In this document: one piece after another, positions 1 through 9,178 of the stretch
Numbering within the stretch: the first letter of the stretch is position 1
Layout of the letters: each line of letters begins with the position of its first letter
Source of the DNA: Sphingomonas asaccharolytica NBRC 15499
Lineage (GTDB): Bacteria > Pseudomonadota > Alphaproteobacteria > Sphingomonadales > Sphingomonadaceae
Length of the DNA stretch: 64,000 nt
Assembly: GCF_001598355.1 (NCBI RefSeq)
Contig: NZ_BCYU01000012.1
Coordinates: 1 to 64,000, forward strand
Direction: 5' to 3'
The notes under the pieces: model-generated
The model's database searches: none
What the model saw: the letters and a program-made list of their open reading frames with translations, nothing else
What the model was told of the DNA's origin: nothing
Position numbers and translations under genes: made by a program

Positions 1-288
1 CCCGCCGTGGTCGCCGTGCCCTTGATCGTCAAGGCGGTGCCGAGGTCGCGATGGACGATGCCGGCGGTCGCGTCATTGGCGGTGAAATTCAAGCCGGTCG
101 TCACGACGCCGCCGGTCGATGAGGTCAGCTGGCTGACATTCACCGCATCGGTCGGGTTCACGCCCGGCCCGACATTGGTGATCGTCGCCCCACCCGCGTT
201 GATCCCGGCGGTGGTCACGCTGGGTCCACCGGTGATGGTCAGGCCGTTGGTGTTGAGCAGGCTGTTGCCGGTGGTAACGCTGGTGAAG
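1..288 (-). repeat. Adhesin stalk segment, copy A
   Basis: Aligns without gaps to 2023-2310 (constant offset 2,022). The part from about 120 onward also matches 1777-1942. It encodes a stalk module ending in DAVNVSQL followed by a TIKG-type stretch. The copies differ mainly by scattered substitutions, as expected from segmental duplication inside a repetitive adhesin. Confidence 0.8.
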
Positions 289-3200
289 GCCGGCGTTGCC
301 GAGGTTGCGATCTGCACTTCCGCGCCATTCTGGGTAATCGCGATATTGTTGCCCGCGGTATAGGTCACGGTCCCGCCGGGGGCGACGTTCTGCACGCTAG
401 TGCCGGTGACCGTGCCCGTGCCCGTTGCCGCCGTGGTCGCATTCCATCCGGCCGAGGCAGTGGTGTTCACCGCCGTCAGCGCCGACTGCACATTGTTGTA
501 GGTCGTGCCGCCAACCGCCAATCCGGCCGTCACCGTATCCGTCGTCGGATTGTAGACCGACGTCCCGCCCAGCGAGGTCGCGACGCTCTGGCCCAGATTG
601 TCGAGGCCCGTCCCGACCGCGCCGATCGCCTGATTTGTCGCGAACAGCTGCGATCCATTGATCGCGTCGGTCGAGCCGCCATTGACCCGTCCGGCCGCGA
701 CATTGGTGATCGTCCGCTCCGCACCGGGCGCACCAACACTCACCGTGCTGGTCGGCGTCGTCCCGGCGAAGGCGTAATTGGTGCCGTTGATCGTCGTACC
801 CGTCGTCCCGACGGCCGCCAGAGTCGTGCTGCCCGAGCCGAGGGCGACATCGCCCGCGCTCGCCGCGGCGATGGCGCCATTGCCGAGTGCGACATTGCCG
901 GCCAGGCCGGCGGCGCCCGCGGTCGAGCCGTTGCCGAGCGCGACGCTGCCCTGACCGATCGCCTTGTTGCCGTTGCCGATCGCGACCGCGCCATTGGCCT
1001 GGTTCGCGGCCGTTGCCGTCGCGGTCCCGTCGCTATTGGCGATGTTGTTGGCGCCGCCGGTAAACGCTCCGGTGCCGCTCGCGAAGCTCGGGTCGCCGAT
1101 CGCCACCGCGCCGTCGCCGAACGCGGTGTTGGAGCGTCCGATCGCCACCGCGCCGCCCGTGGCGGTACCGGCATTGGCCGTGCTCAGATTGCCGATCGCG
1201 ACGTTCACGCCGGTCGCGCCCGTGCTAGCGGAGTCGCCCATGGCAACCGAGGAAGCACTCCCGGCAGTGGCCTTGTTGCCCAGGGCAACCGATTGACTGA
1301 AATTGGCCGCCGTGTTCTGCCCAATGGCGACGGCGCGAGCTCCGGAGGCGGAGGCGGGATTCCCGGTGGGAACGGTCCCGCCGCCGCCGCCAATGGCGAT
1401 CGACCCGACGCCTGAAGCGCTGGCCCCGGTTGTTGGCCCCGCGCCGATGGCGATGGCATAGGACGTGCTTCCCGACGCCGATGCCCCGAGCGCGATCGAG
1501 TTCGTGCCGAGCGCCGTGGCTTGGGAACCAATCGCCGTCGCATTGCCCTGGCCGGTGCGCGCCAAATTGCCGACCGCGACCTCCCCGCTATCGGTACCCG
1601 AGGTTTGATTGAGGGCACCATTGCCGATCGCAACGCTGTTCGTTGACGCCGAAACCGCGTTCGGCCCCGAGGCGACGGAGTTCAGGCCGGTCGCGCCATT
1701 ATTGGTGTAGTTGCCGCGCACGGTACCGCCGTCATTCACGCTGTAATAATGCCCCTGCACCGCAGCGGTCGCGCTGGTCAGCTGGCTGACATTCACCGCA
1801 TCGGTCGGGTTCACGCCCGCCCCGACATTGGTGATCGTCGTGCCGGCCGCGTTGATGCCGGTGGTGGTCACGCTCGGACCGCCGGCGATGGTCAGGCCGG
1901 TATTGCCGAGCACTGTCCCGCCTGTCGTGACGCTGGTGAACACCGGTGCGTCCGCCATCTGCAGGTTGATCGAACCCGTCGCCGGGTCGGTAACCGTCTT
2001 CAAATTGGCACCGGAATAGCTGCCCGCCGTGGTCGCCGTGCCCTTGATCGTCAAAGCCGTGCCGAGATCGCGATGCACAATGCCCGCCGTCGCGTCATTG
2101 CCGGTGAAGTTCTGACCGGTGGTCACCACCGCGCCGGTCGAGGAGCTCAGCTGACTGACATTGACCGCATCGGTCGGATTCACGCCCGCCGCGACATTGG
2201 TGATCTTCGTGCCGGCCGCATTGATGCCGGTGGTGGTCACGCTCGGGCCGCCGGCGATGGTCAGGCCGGTGGTGCCCAGCACCGTGCCGCCGGCGGTCAC
2301 GCTGTTGACCGCCAGATTGTTGGCCAGGTTGAAGGTCACGTCGTTGCTGGCCGTGCTTTTGGTCACGACGATGTTGCCGTCGCCATTCTTCAGGTCGATG
2401 GTATTGCCGGTCGCGCTCGACGCGCCGACATTGGTCGCGTTGGCGCCCTGGGCGCTCACCGTCCAGCCCTGGCCCAGCGCGCCGACCGCCTGGTTGGTCG
2501 CGAACAATTGCGAGCCGTTGATCGCATCGGTCGAGCTGCCGCTGATGCGGCCGGCGGCGACATTGGTGATCGTCCGCTCGGCGCCGGGCGCGCCGACGCT
2601 CACCGTGCTGCTGGGCGTGGTGCCGACAAAGGCATAATTGGTGCCGTTGATCGTGATGCCGGCCGTCCCGACTGCTGCCGCCGTGACCGAATTGGTGCCG
2701 AGTGCGACCGCGTTGGCGTCGTTCGCCGCGGCGTTGTTGCCGATCGCGAGGCCGCCGGCGGCGGTCACGCGCGTGCCGTAGCCGACGGCGGTGCCGTCGC
2801 TGACGTTCGCTTGGACGTTCTGACCGAGCGCCGTCGAGCGAGTGCCATTGGCCTGGGCCGTCGTGCCCACCGCAGTGCCGGAGTTCCCGGCCTGGCTGTT
2901 GCGACCAACCGCCGTGCTGTTGGAGCCGGTTGCGGTGGCCAACGAGCCCAAAGCGGTGGCCTGCGGACCGCTTGCGATCGATCCGTCGCCGAGCGCGACG
3001 CTGTTCTGCGCGGTAGCGGCGGCGTTGTTGCCGATCGCCACCTGGTTGATCCGGGTGAGATCGCCCGCGTTGCCGGTCGTGGCGCCCTGACCGAGGGCGA
3101 CGCTGCCGCTGCTGATCGCGTGGCTGTTGAGGCCGATCGCCACCGCACCGGCATTGTCCGCCGCCGCGACTGGGCCGACCGCGACCGAATCCGTTCCGGT

Positions 3201-6200
3201 CGCCACCGAATCGGCCAGGGTCGAATTGGCGTGGAAATACTTGATGCCGCCGCCGGTGGTGATGTTGGTGACGGTGGTGCCGAGGCTGTTCACGGCCTGA
3301 TCAGTCGCGAACAATTGCGATCCGTTGACCGCATCGGTCGAACTGCCGCTAATTTGGCCAGCGGCGACGTTCTGGATCTGGCGGGGCGCCGCCGCTGAGC
3401 CGACGCTCACCACGTCGCCTGCCGTCGGCGCGCCACCTGCGAACGTATAGGCCGTGCCATTGATGGTGGCATTGGGTGTGGCCACGGCGCCCGAAACGGT
3501 CGAAGCGTTGCCGAACACGACCGCGCCGTTGAGGCCGGTCGGGACCGTCACGCCGCTGCCGACGACGAATGCGTTATCGGCGTCGATCGTGTTATTATTG
3601 CCCAGCGAATAGGAACCCGAGCCGGTAATGGTGCTCGGATCGCCGATGGCGACGGAATTCGCACCGCTGACGACATTACCCGTACCGATGCTGATGCTGT
3701 TGGCGCCGGTCGCCTGTGCGCCGTTGCCGACGGCGAGCGCGTTGGTGCCGATGGCACGGCTCAAATTGCCGACCGCGACCGATTGGTCGCCCGTGGCAAA
3801 GGCTGCCTTGCCGAGCGATGCGCCCGCAACGCCGGCAGCTTCCGCTCCGGCACCGAGCGCGACGGCCTGAGCGCCCGAAGCAGTCGACGTATTGCCCAGC
3901 GCGACCGCAGAATCGCCGGACGCGAGGCTGGCGCCGCCAAGCGCAACGCCTACGCGGCCGCTGGCTACGGCCCCGGCCGCCCCGGCGAATGACTGATTGC
4001 CGGTCGCTTGTGCCGAACCACCGATGGCCGTGCCGCTATTGTTGCTCGCCGCGCTGGACCCGATAGCAATATTACCGCTGACAAATCCCACGATTCGCTG
4101 AGTGCTGTCCGTCGCCCAATTGTCAGCAAGAGCCCCGGGGCCGGCCGTTCCACCGGCATTCGCCAAGTCGCCGAACGCCAATGCTCCCGCACTTAGAGCG
4201 CTGCTGGCGTTGCCGATCGCGACGCTCCCCTGGCCGACAACCTTGTTCTGATAGCCGATACCGACCGCACCCCGTGCGGCCGTACCGGGCGTGCTCACCG
4301 CCTGGCCACCGCCGCCGACCATGTTGGTGTTGCCCATCGCGACCGAGCCATCGCCGGTCGCCGTATTGTCCATGCCGCTCGCCACGGTGCCGTTGCCGGT
4401 GGCGGTGTTGGGATCGCCAATCGCTACAGCGCCGTTGCCACTGGCAACGTTGCCCGCGCCGACCGCGACCGCCTTGCCGCCCGTCGCGGTCGAGCCGGTG
4501 CCAATCGAGACCGAATCGACGGCGTTCGCGACCGAGTTCGTTCCCGCAGCGATTGCATTCTGGGCACTTGCCTTGGCGGTGTCGCCTACGGCCAGCGCGC
4601 TCGCTCCGCTCGCTGCTGCGCTGGGACCGAGCGCAGTTGCGCGCGCTAGGGTCGCACCGGCGCCATTGCCGAGCGCGATGGCGGCAGTGCCCGTGCCCTG
4701 GGCACCCGACCCGATTGCGACCGAGCCAACGGCGCTCGACACAGCGGCATTGCCGAGCGCCAGTGCGAAGTTGCCCGAAGCGTTTGCATTGGGGCCGAGC
4801 GTGGACGAACTTATGCCCGACGCTTGCGAATTTACCCCGATCGCGATGGCGAACTGGGCCGATGCCACGCTTGTGCGGCCGATTGCGGTGGCGTCGGCCA
4901 CGTTTGCCGTCACATCCGTGCCGATGGCAATCGCGCTCCCGGCAAGGGCGCCTGTGCCGGCAACGGTACGCGCGCCCAGATAGACGCCGTTCACGCCGGT
5001 GGCGGTTGCTCCCAAGCCAATGGCAACGCCGTTGGCCTGGCTGGCTTGAGCGTTGTGGCCGATCGATGTCGTATTGTTGGTGGTGACGCCGATGCCGGCA
5101 TTGGTTCCGATCGCGACGTTGTCGGTGCCCGTAACCAGGCTGCCTGCGGAGGCAGAAAGCGTAGCGTCGTAGGCGACGGTGCCATCGCCGGTTCCCAGGG
5201 CGACGTTGCGTGTTCCAGTGACGCCGGAACCGGCGCCTCGCATCACGCTAGCGATGCCACCGCCCATCGCGGTATTTTGTCCGCCGCTGACGAGCGTCCC
5301 CGCTGCAATGCCCACCGCAACGGAGCTAGCGTTGCCGGTGGTGGATCCGGCGCCGGCGCCCTGACCGACCGCCACCGTGCTGTCGCCGATCGCCACCGCC
5401 TGCGCCCCGAGCGCGAGCGCGCTGTTACCCGTCGCCCTGGCGCCATTGCCGACTGCGGCGGCTGCACTGTTTGTCGCCTGGCTCAAGCTGCCGACAGCGA
5501 CGGCATTAGCGCTGGTTGCTTGACTCGACACGCCGAGGGCGGTGGCAGAGCCGCCGCTAGCGGTGGCGGCGTTGCCGATGGCGGTCGCGCTGGCGACGTT
5601 TGCGGTGGAGTTGACGCCAAAGGCCGATGCCCCATCCGCAAGCGCGCGGGCATTTCCTCCTACGGCGAGCGCGTTGACGCCGGTCGCGTTCGCAAAGACA
5701 CCTATGCCTATGGAGTTGAGGCCATTGACACTCATCGCGTAACCGATGGCGATCGTAGCGTTGCCCGTTGCGGTGGCGCCGGTGCCGATCGCCACGCCGT
5801 CGGCGCCATTCACTACTGCGCCGTCACCTACCGCGGTTGAGGCAGAGCCGGTAGCAGAGGTGCCGCAACCGATAGCCGTGCTTTGCACCCCCGCAGCGGG
5901 ATTGGTGCAGTTGGCGGTATTGACCGCAGTCCCGTTGCCGATGGCGAGCTGTGCGAAAGCCGGTTGCGGGGCGGCGACGGCGCCCAACGCGGCGAGCGCC
6001 ACGCCGGCGAAGAGCCCCGTCTTTCCGGTCAGTTCAACCGCGAAACCTGATGCCGACGGCGCAGCGCTGGACGGGCTCGTCGTACCGAGCCCGCCGAGCC
6101 CGAGTTGGTCGCGCTTCAGCCCAAGCACGCGATGCGCGCGGCGCAGCACGGCCATCAGCCGCCGCCGCTGCGACCAGCTCGCGCCTTCCGCGCCGACGAC

Positions 6201-6254
6201 CCAGTTCGCGGCAAAGCGAGTGCGACGAATATCCTGCGACTCATATTCAGACAT
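1..6254 (-). CDS. Giant trimeric autotransporter adhesin (YadA/Hia-like), 3' end outside window
   Basis: The reading frame stays open from the ATG at 6254 to the left edge, about 2,084 codons. The C-terminal membrane anchor is therefore not seen. After an unusual N-terminus of about 100 residues ending in a hydrophobic segment and AFA-Q, most of the protein consists of short left-handed beta-roll head repeats of the type [10 protein letters not shown]. These are punctuated by neck-like motifs (STDAVNGSQLFATDQAV near 3290-3370, similar ones near 2485-2570 and 625-710) and stalk segments with TDAVNVSQL. At least three head-neck-stalk cycles are visible. Such proteins are outer-membrane homotrimers that mediate adhesion and biofilm formation. 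Family assignment is secure from the repeats; the ligand cannot be told. An exported protein lies 173 bp upstream on the same strand. Confidence 0.9.
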   Translation of the reverse strand, partial: MSEYESQDIRRTRFAANWVVGAEGASWSQRRRLMAVLRRAHRVLGLKRDQLGLGGLGTTSPSSAAPSASGFAVELTGKTGLFAGVALAALGAVAAPQPAFAQLAIGNGTAVNTANCTNPAAGVQSTAIGCGTSATGSASTAVGDGAVVNGADGVAIGTGATATGNATIAIGYAMSVNGLNSIGIGVFANATGVNALAVGGNARALADGASAFGVNSTANVASATAIGNAATASGGSATALGVSSQATSANAVAVGSLSQATNSAAAAVGNGARATGNSALALGAQAVAIGDSTVAVGQGAGAGSTTGNASSVAVGIAAGTLVSGGQNTAMGGGIASVMRGAGSGVTGTRNVALGTGDGTVAYDATLSASAGSLVTGTDNVAIGTNAGIGVTTNNTTSIGHNAQASQANGVAIGLGATATGVNGVYLGARTVAGTGALAGSAIAIGTDVTANVADATAIGRTSVASAQFAIAIGVNSQASGISSSTLGPNANASGNFALALGNAAVSSAVGSVAIGSGAQGTGTAAIALGNGAGATLARATALGPSAAASGASALAVGDTAKASAQNAIAAGTNSVANAVDSVSIGTGSTATGGKAVAVGAGNVASGNGAVAIGDPNTATGNGTVASGMDNTATGDGSVAMGNTNMVGGGGQAVSTPGTAARGAVGIGYQNKVVGQGSVAIGNASSALSAGALAFGDLANAGGTAGPGALADNWATDSTQRIVGFVSGNIAIGSSAASNNSGTAIGGSAQATGNQSFAGAAGAVASGRVGVALGGASLASGDSAVALGNTSTASGAQAVALGAGAEAAGVAGASLGKAAFATGDQSVAVGNLSRAIGTNALAVGNGAQATGANSISIGTGNVVSGANSVAIGDPSTITGSGSYSLGNNNTIDADNAFVVGSGVTVPTGLNGAVVFGNASTVSGAVATPNATINGTAYTFAGGAPTAGDVVSVGSAAAPRQIQNVAAGQISGSSTDAVNGSQLFATDQAVNSLGTTVTNITTGGGIKYFHANSTLADSVATGTDSVAVGPVAAADNAGAVAIGLNSHAISSGSVALGQGATTGNAGDLTRINQVAIGNNAAATAQNSVALGDGSIASGPQATALGSLATATGSNSTAVGRNSQAGNSGTAVGTTAQANGTRSTALGQNVQANVSDGTAVGYGTRVTAAGGLAIGNNAAANDANAVALGTNSVTAAAVGTAGITINGTNYAFVGTTPSSTVSVGAPGAERTITNVAAGRISGSSTDAINGSQLFATNQAVGALGQGWTVSAQGANATNVGASSATGNTIDLKNGDGNIVVTKSTASNDVTFNLANNLAVNSVTAGGTVLGTTGLTIAGGPSVTTTGINAAGTKITNVAAGVNPTDAVNVSQLSSSTGAVVTTGQNFTGNDATAGIVHRDLGTALTIKGTATTAGSYSGANLKTVTDPATGSINLQMADAPVFTSVTTGGTVLGNTGLTIAGGPSVTTTGINAAGTTITNVGAGVNPTDAVNVSQLTSATAAVQGHYYSVNDGGTVRGNYTNNGATGLNSVASGPNAVSASTNSVAIGNGALNQTSGTDSGEVAVGNLARTGQGNATAIGSQATALGTNSIALGASASGSTSYAIAIGAGPTTGASASGVGSIAIGGGGGTVPTGNPASASGARAVAIGQNTAANFSQSVALGNKATAGSASSVAMGDSASTGATGVNVAIGNLSTANAGTATGGAVAIGRSNTAFGDGAVAIGDPSFASGTGAFTGGANNIANSDGTATATAANQANGAVAIGNGNKAIGQGSVALGNGSTAGAAGLAGNVALGNGAIAAASAGDVALGSGSTTLAAVGTTGTTINGTNYAFAGTTPTSTVSVGAPGAERTITNVAAGRVNGGSTDAINGSQLFATNQAIGAVGTGLDNLGQSVATSLGGTSVYNPTTDTVTAGLAVGGTTYNNVQSALTAVNTTASAGWNATTAATGTGTVTGTSVQNVAPGGTVTYTAGNNIAITQNGAEVQIATSATPAFTSVTTGNSLLNTNGLTITGGPSVTTAGINAGGATITNVGPGVNPTDAVNVSQLTSSTGGVVTTGLNFTANDATAGIVHRDLGTALTIKGTATTA
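621..812 (-). repeat. Adhesin neck segment, copy A
   Basis: Aligns without gaps to 2481-2672 (offset 1,860). It encodes the neck-like STDAINGSQLFATNQA motif preceded by a conserved TINGTNYAF stretch. A more diverged third copy lies near 3286-3470. Confidence 0.75.
1777..1942 (-). repeat. Adhesin stalk segment, partial copy B
   Basis: Nearly the same as about 120-288 and 2145-2310. It encodes the TTGGTVLGNTGLTIAGG and TDAVNVSQL stalk module. It lies about 200 bp from copy C, so the two stalk modules are adjacent in the protein. Confidence 0.75.
2023..2310 (-). repeat. Adhesin stalk segment, copy C
   Basis: Gapless match to 1-288. See copy A for content. Confidence 0.8.
2481..2672 (-). repeat. 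Adhesin neck segment, copy B
   Basis: Partner of 621-812. Together with the stalk copies it shows that a whole head-neck-stalk block of roughly 1.9-2 kb was duplicated. Confidence 0.75.
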
Positions 6255-6427
6255 GGCACTTCCCCTTGTTGAACTGGCCGCGGCACTTCGACCGATGGCC
6301 CGTAGCGAACACACAGCGTCCCCACCGCCCCGACGCGCGGGGACGCTTTCACGAGTTCCGAACTTCAAATTGCGGCTATTGGAGAGGGTCGGGCGATGCG
6401 CCTCGGCTCATCGCCGCCCTCCCGGGA

Positions 6428-7021
6428 TCACCCGATGTCGGCGCCTCGCGCGATGGTCACCACCACGCAGGCGTTGCCGCTGGCGACCAGCATCGCCTGC
6501 CCCTGATTGCCACCGAGATTGTAGAGCGGCACGCCGGACAGCGCGCCCGCCGCGGTGCTGCCGGCCGGCAGCAGGGGGAGGACGTCCTTGCACGCCCGCT
6601 GGAACGGCGCGACGCGGACCAGCTGCCCCTCGCACTTGGTGCCGACCGGCGTCGCCACGACGACCCCGGCGGCCTGGGAATTATAGGCGGCGGTCTTGTA
6701 GGTCATGCCGACCACACCCACCACGCCGTGCGCATCTGGCGCCGCCTTCTCGGCCTGCACTTGACCCGAGTAATCGGAGCCGAGCGCAACCGTCTGGCCG
6801 AGCGCCGAAAAGAGATTGGCGCATTTGCGCACGCCGAGCTGGCCGGCCTGGGCCTGGAACGGATTGGCGGGCTGGGCCGGCGCCGCCGCCTGCGGCGTGG
6901 CGGCGACATTGCCGGCCAAAAAGGCCGTGCCCAGCGTGGCGAGCATCAGGCGCCGCACGCTCCGTCCGGAAACAGTCGCGCGGCGGGAAAGGGCAGAAAC
7001 TGCCCTGAATTGCTTGATCAC
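6428..7021 (-). CDS. Exported four-cysteine protein of unknown function
   Basis: 197 residues. An Arg-rich N-terminus (residues 1-24) is followed by a hydrophobic stretch at about 25-41 ending in an Ala-rich VAATPQA region, consistent with an exported protein. The mature part holds four cysteines (67, 130, 144, 185), which could form two disulfides in the periplasm, and an Ala/Pro-rich linker at 41-60. I do not recognise a family. It lies 173 bp upstream of the adhesin on the same strand, so the two may be co-transcribed and it could be an accessory protein for the adhesin; that role is inferred only from position. The stop is TGA at 6428-6430. Confidence 0.6.
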   Translation of the reverse strand: MIKQFRAVSALSRRATVSGRSVRRLMLATLGTAFLAGNVAATPQAAAPAQPANPFQAQAGQLGVRKCANLFSALGQTVALGSDYSGQVQAEKAAPDAHGVVGVVGMTYKTAAYNSQAAGVVVATPVGTKCEGQLVRVAPFQRACKDVLPLLPAGSTAAGALSGVPLYNLGGNQGQAMLVASGNACVVVTIARGADIG

Positions 7022-7603
7022 ACCATTACCCCTTTTCTTTGCACCGGCTGCCCTGGAGATGATCCAGGAAGTTACCGTGCCGCCACTATCAATAGAATGA
7101 ATGCGACAATCGACCCTTTATCTGACTCCTTTTGGCCAGCAATGTCAGACTAAGCAGACAATTTAAGCTATGCAATAGGTATCAAAGGGATTTTTCTTAG
7201 TTAACAGTTAGTTAATCAAGTCGGATTTAGTATGATATCGACGCCGGGATGAGAAAATCTACTAGATGATACTAATTTCGACTAAGTCTCGATTGTAAAC
7301 AGTTGTAACAAAACTGTTTCGGTTGCCGCTGGTGGACAGACTCGCGGCCGGCGCGGCAAGCGAGTCGGCGGAACACAGCGTGTTAGAATTGGATGCGACC
7401 GGGTGAATCGTCACCCCAGGCTTGTCCCGGCGTCCACCGGGCGGCAAGCCCGGGAAAAGAAGCTCTTGCTATGCGCTAACCTGCACAGTGGATGCCGGGA
7501 CAAGCCCGGCATGACGGCGTAACCTGATCATGCTCGACTATGACAGCGTGTTTCAGGCCTTTGTCGCGCGCGCCGATCGAGACCCGCCTATTCCCAGCAC
7601 AGG
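7022..7603. other. Intergenic region with an AT-rich block and an extragenic palindrome
   Basis: No convincing gene. About 7100-7320 is markedly AT-rich compared with the surroundings and includes runs such as TTAACAGTTAGTTAATCAA, so it probably holds the promoter of the 6428-7021 gene and adhesin. The other half carries the inverted repeat listed at 7409-7516. Short open frames here are poorly biased in codon use and were ignored. Confidence 0.5.
7409..7516. repeat. Extragenic inverted repeat, family 1
   Basis: Arms at 7409-7436 and 7489-7516 are 28 nt long and complementary with four mismatches. The arm core is GGCTTGTCCCGGCGTCCA. It resembles the element at 49262-49368. Such GC-rich palindromes are common between genes in sphingomonads; this one could end transcription of the response regulator gene, whose 3' end lies about 90 bp away. 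Confidence 0.7.
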
Positions 7604-8320
7604 CTAACGCTCGAGCGCGCGGCGCCTGTCCAATCGGAGTTGGGCCGAGAAGAGATAGCCTTGCCCGTGCACCGTCTGAATCGGCGCGGGAGATCCTGTC
7701 GCGATTTCGACCTTGCGCCGCAATCGGCGGATCACGGCGTCGAGATTCTTGTCGCCGACCGCGTCGTCCCCATAACCGAGTTCGGCCCGCAATTCCGCCC
7801 GCGAGACGACCGCTCCCGTCTGGGTCAACAGGCGCCGGACGAATTTCGCTTCGACCGCGCTGAGCTTCACCGACGGCCCGTTCGGCGCCTGCAGCCGCCA
7901 ATGATTGGCGTCGAAGAACCAATCGGACGACGCGACGGGTGCCGCGTGCGCGACCCCGTTATGGGCGAGGCGGCGGAGCAGATTGCGCAGGCCATGGACC
8001 AGTTCTTCGCCATCGACCGGCTTGGTGAAATGGAGGTCTGCCCCGCTCTCGAAGCACGCGATGCGATTGCGCGCCTCGTTGCCGGTGCTCAAGGCGATGA
8101 TGCCGATATTGCCCATACCGCGCAGCCAGGACACGATATCCAGCCCTGCCCCTTCGGCAAGATCGGCGTCAACGACGGCGATATCGCAGCTGCTCGTTGC
8201 CATCGAGCGATAGAATTCCAGCGGCGATGCGATCGCTTCGACGTCGAATCCTTCGCGCTGCAGGCACTCGTGCAGCACAGCGCGAGATCGCGCATCCCCT
8301 TCGACAAGGATGATGCGCAT
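7604..8320 (-). CDS. OmpR-family response regulator (orphan)
   Basis: 238 residues. The N-terminal receiver domain (about 1-115) has the acidic start ILVEGD, a probable phosphoacceptor Asp51 in AVVDADL, and the conserved Lys100 in FTKPVD. A winged-helix Trans_Reg_C domain follows (about 135-228), ending in the characteristic TVHGQGYLF. The acidic pocket reads E-G-D rather than the usual E-D-D or D-D-E. No histidine kinase lies next to it, so it is an orphan in this window. The strongly biased codon use and canonical domain ends support the frame. The divergent gap to the GNAT gene holds its promoter. Confidence 0.9.
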   Translation of the reverse strand: MRIILVEGDARSRAVLHECLQREGFDVEAIASPLEFYRSMATSSCDIAVVDADLAEGAGLDIVSWLRGMGNIGIIALSTGNEARNRIACFESGADLHFTKPVDGEELVHGLRNLLRRLAHNGVAHAAPVASSDWFFDANHWRLQAPNGPSVKLSAVEAKFVRRLLTQTGAVVSRAELRAELGYGDDAVGDKNLDAVIRRLRRKVEIATGSPAPIQTVHGQGYLFSAQLRLDRRRALER

Positions 8321-8655
8321 TATGCTATCGACTTCAGCTGCGGGATCGGTCGCTGGAAATCTGGTGGGAAATATAGGCGGGCCAAATGGTTGGGAGATAT
8401 ACCTGAGAAAGGAAATACCAATTTCACCACAACCCCCTGATAATATGTCAGAGTAATTGCTTAGGTAGGTCCGGATCGGAACTCAATACGCCAGGCAAGC
8501 ATCGCATCCGATTCATATATCGCAGCGATACGGAATCGCATCCAGCGGAATACGGTGTTGAGAGCCTATTCTTCGGCAGGGCGATGGCCGCAAAAATTCG
8601 AAAAGCGGCGCGTCACCCGGTTGCGTCGGCCGCGATGGCTTGCGAGGTTGCGGCC
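8321..8655. other. Divergent intergenic region
   Basis: 335 bp between the response regulator (minus) and the acetyltransferase (plus). Around 8380-8470 the DNA is AT-richer than its surroundings, as expected of promoters. I see no clear operator or gene. In-frame ATGs at 8584 and 8635 would extend the acetyltransferase but lack family similarity. Confidence 0.4.
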
Positions 8656-9165
8656 ATGACCGAGGATTGCATCCGTCCCGTTCGGCCCGACGACGCCGCG
8701 TCGATCGCGGCAATCTATGCACATCATGTGCTGCACGGCACCGCGACGTTCGACACCGAGCCGCCCGAGGTCGCGGCATGGCGCGAGAAGATCGCGTCGA
8801 TCGCCGCGCGCGGATGGCCGTTCGTGGTCGCCGAGCAGGAGGGCACCGTGGCCGGCTATGCCTATGCCACCCAGTTCCGCGACCGGCCGGCTTATGCCGA
8901 GACGTGCGAGAACAGCATTTATCTCTCGCCGGATCATATCGGGCGCGGGATAGGATCGCGCCTGCTGCCCGCGCTGGTCGAGGCGGCGCGCCATGCGGGC
9001 TTTCGCCAGATGATCGCGGTGATCGGCGGCAGCGAGCCCGCCTCCGTCGCGCTGCACGCCAAATGCGGGTTTGTCCACGCCGGCAGGATGATCGGCGTCG
9101 GCCGCAAGTTCGGTCGGATATTGGATACAATATACATGCAGCGCGCGCTGGAGGGCGAAGACTAG
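8656..9165 (+). CDS. GNAT N-acetyltransferase, phosphinothricin acetyltransferase-like
   Basis: 169 residues from the ATG at 8656. It matches the PAT/Bar-type GNAT family, with IRPVRPDDAASIAAIYAHHV at the start, the acetyl-CoA loop IGRGIGSRLL, and the family-typical ending with GVGRKFGRILDTIYMQRAL. These enzymes acetylate small amines such as phosphinothricin or methionine sulfoximine using acetyl-CoA; the true substrate is unknown. The start at 8656 was chosen because it fits the usual family length of 170-180 and the domain begins there; two upstream in-frame ATGs add non-homologous residues. Confidence 0.85.
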   Translation: MTEDCIRPVRPDDAASIAAIYAHHVLHGTATFDTEPPEVAAWREKIASIAARGWPFVVAEQEGTVAGYAYATQFRDRPAYAETCENSIYLSPDHIGRGIGSRLLPALVEAARHAGFRQMIAVIGGSEPASVALHAKCGFVHAGRMIGVGRKFGRILDTIYMQRALEGED

Positions 9166-9178
9166 AGGCTCGCACGCG

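Noticed and set aside
1749..3398. 549-codon plus-strand frame opposite the adhesin
   Set aside because: A repetitive His/Arg/Asp-rich shadow created by the adhesin repeats.
1..6254. The short repeats as a CRISPR array or DNA-level satellite
   Set aside because: The periodicity is that of protein head repeats (AVAIGNGA type) with codon variation; no constant repeat and spacer structure.
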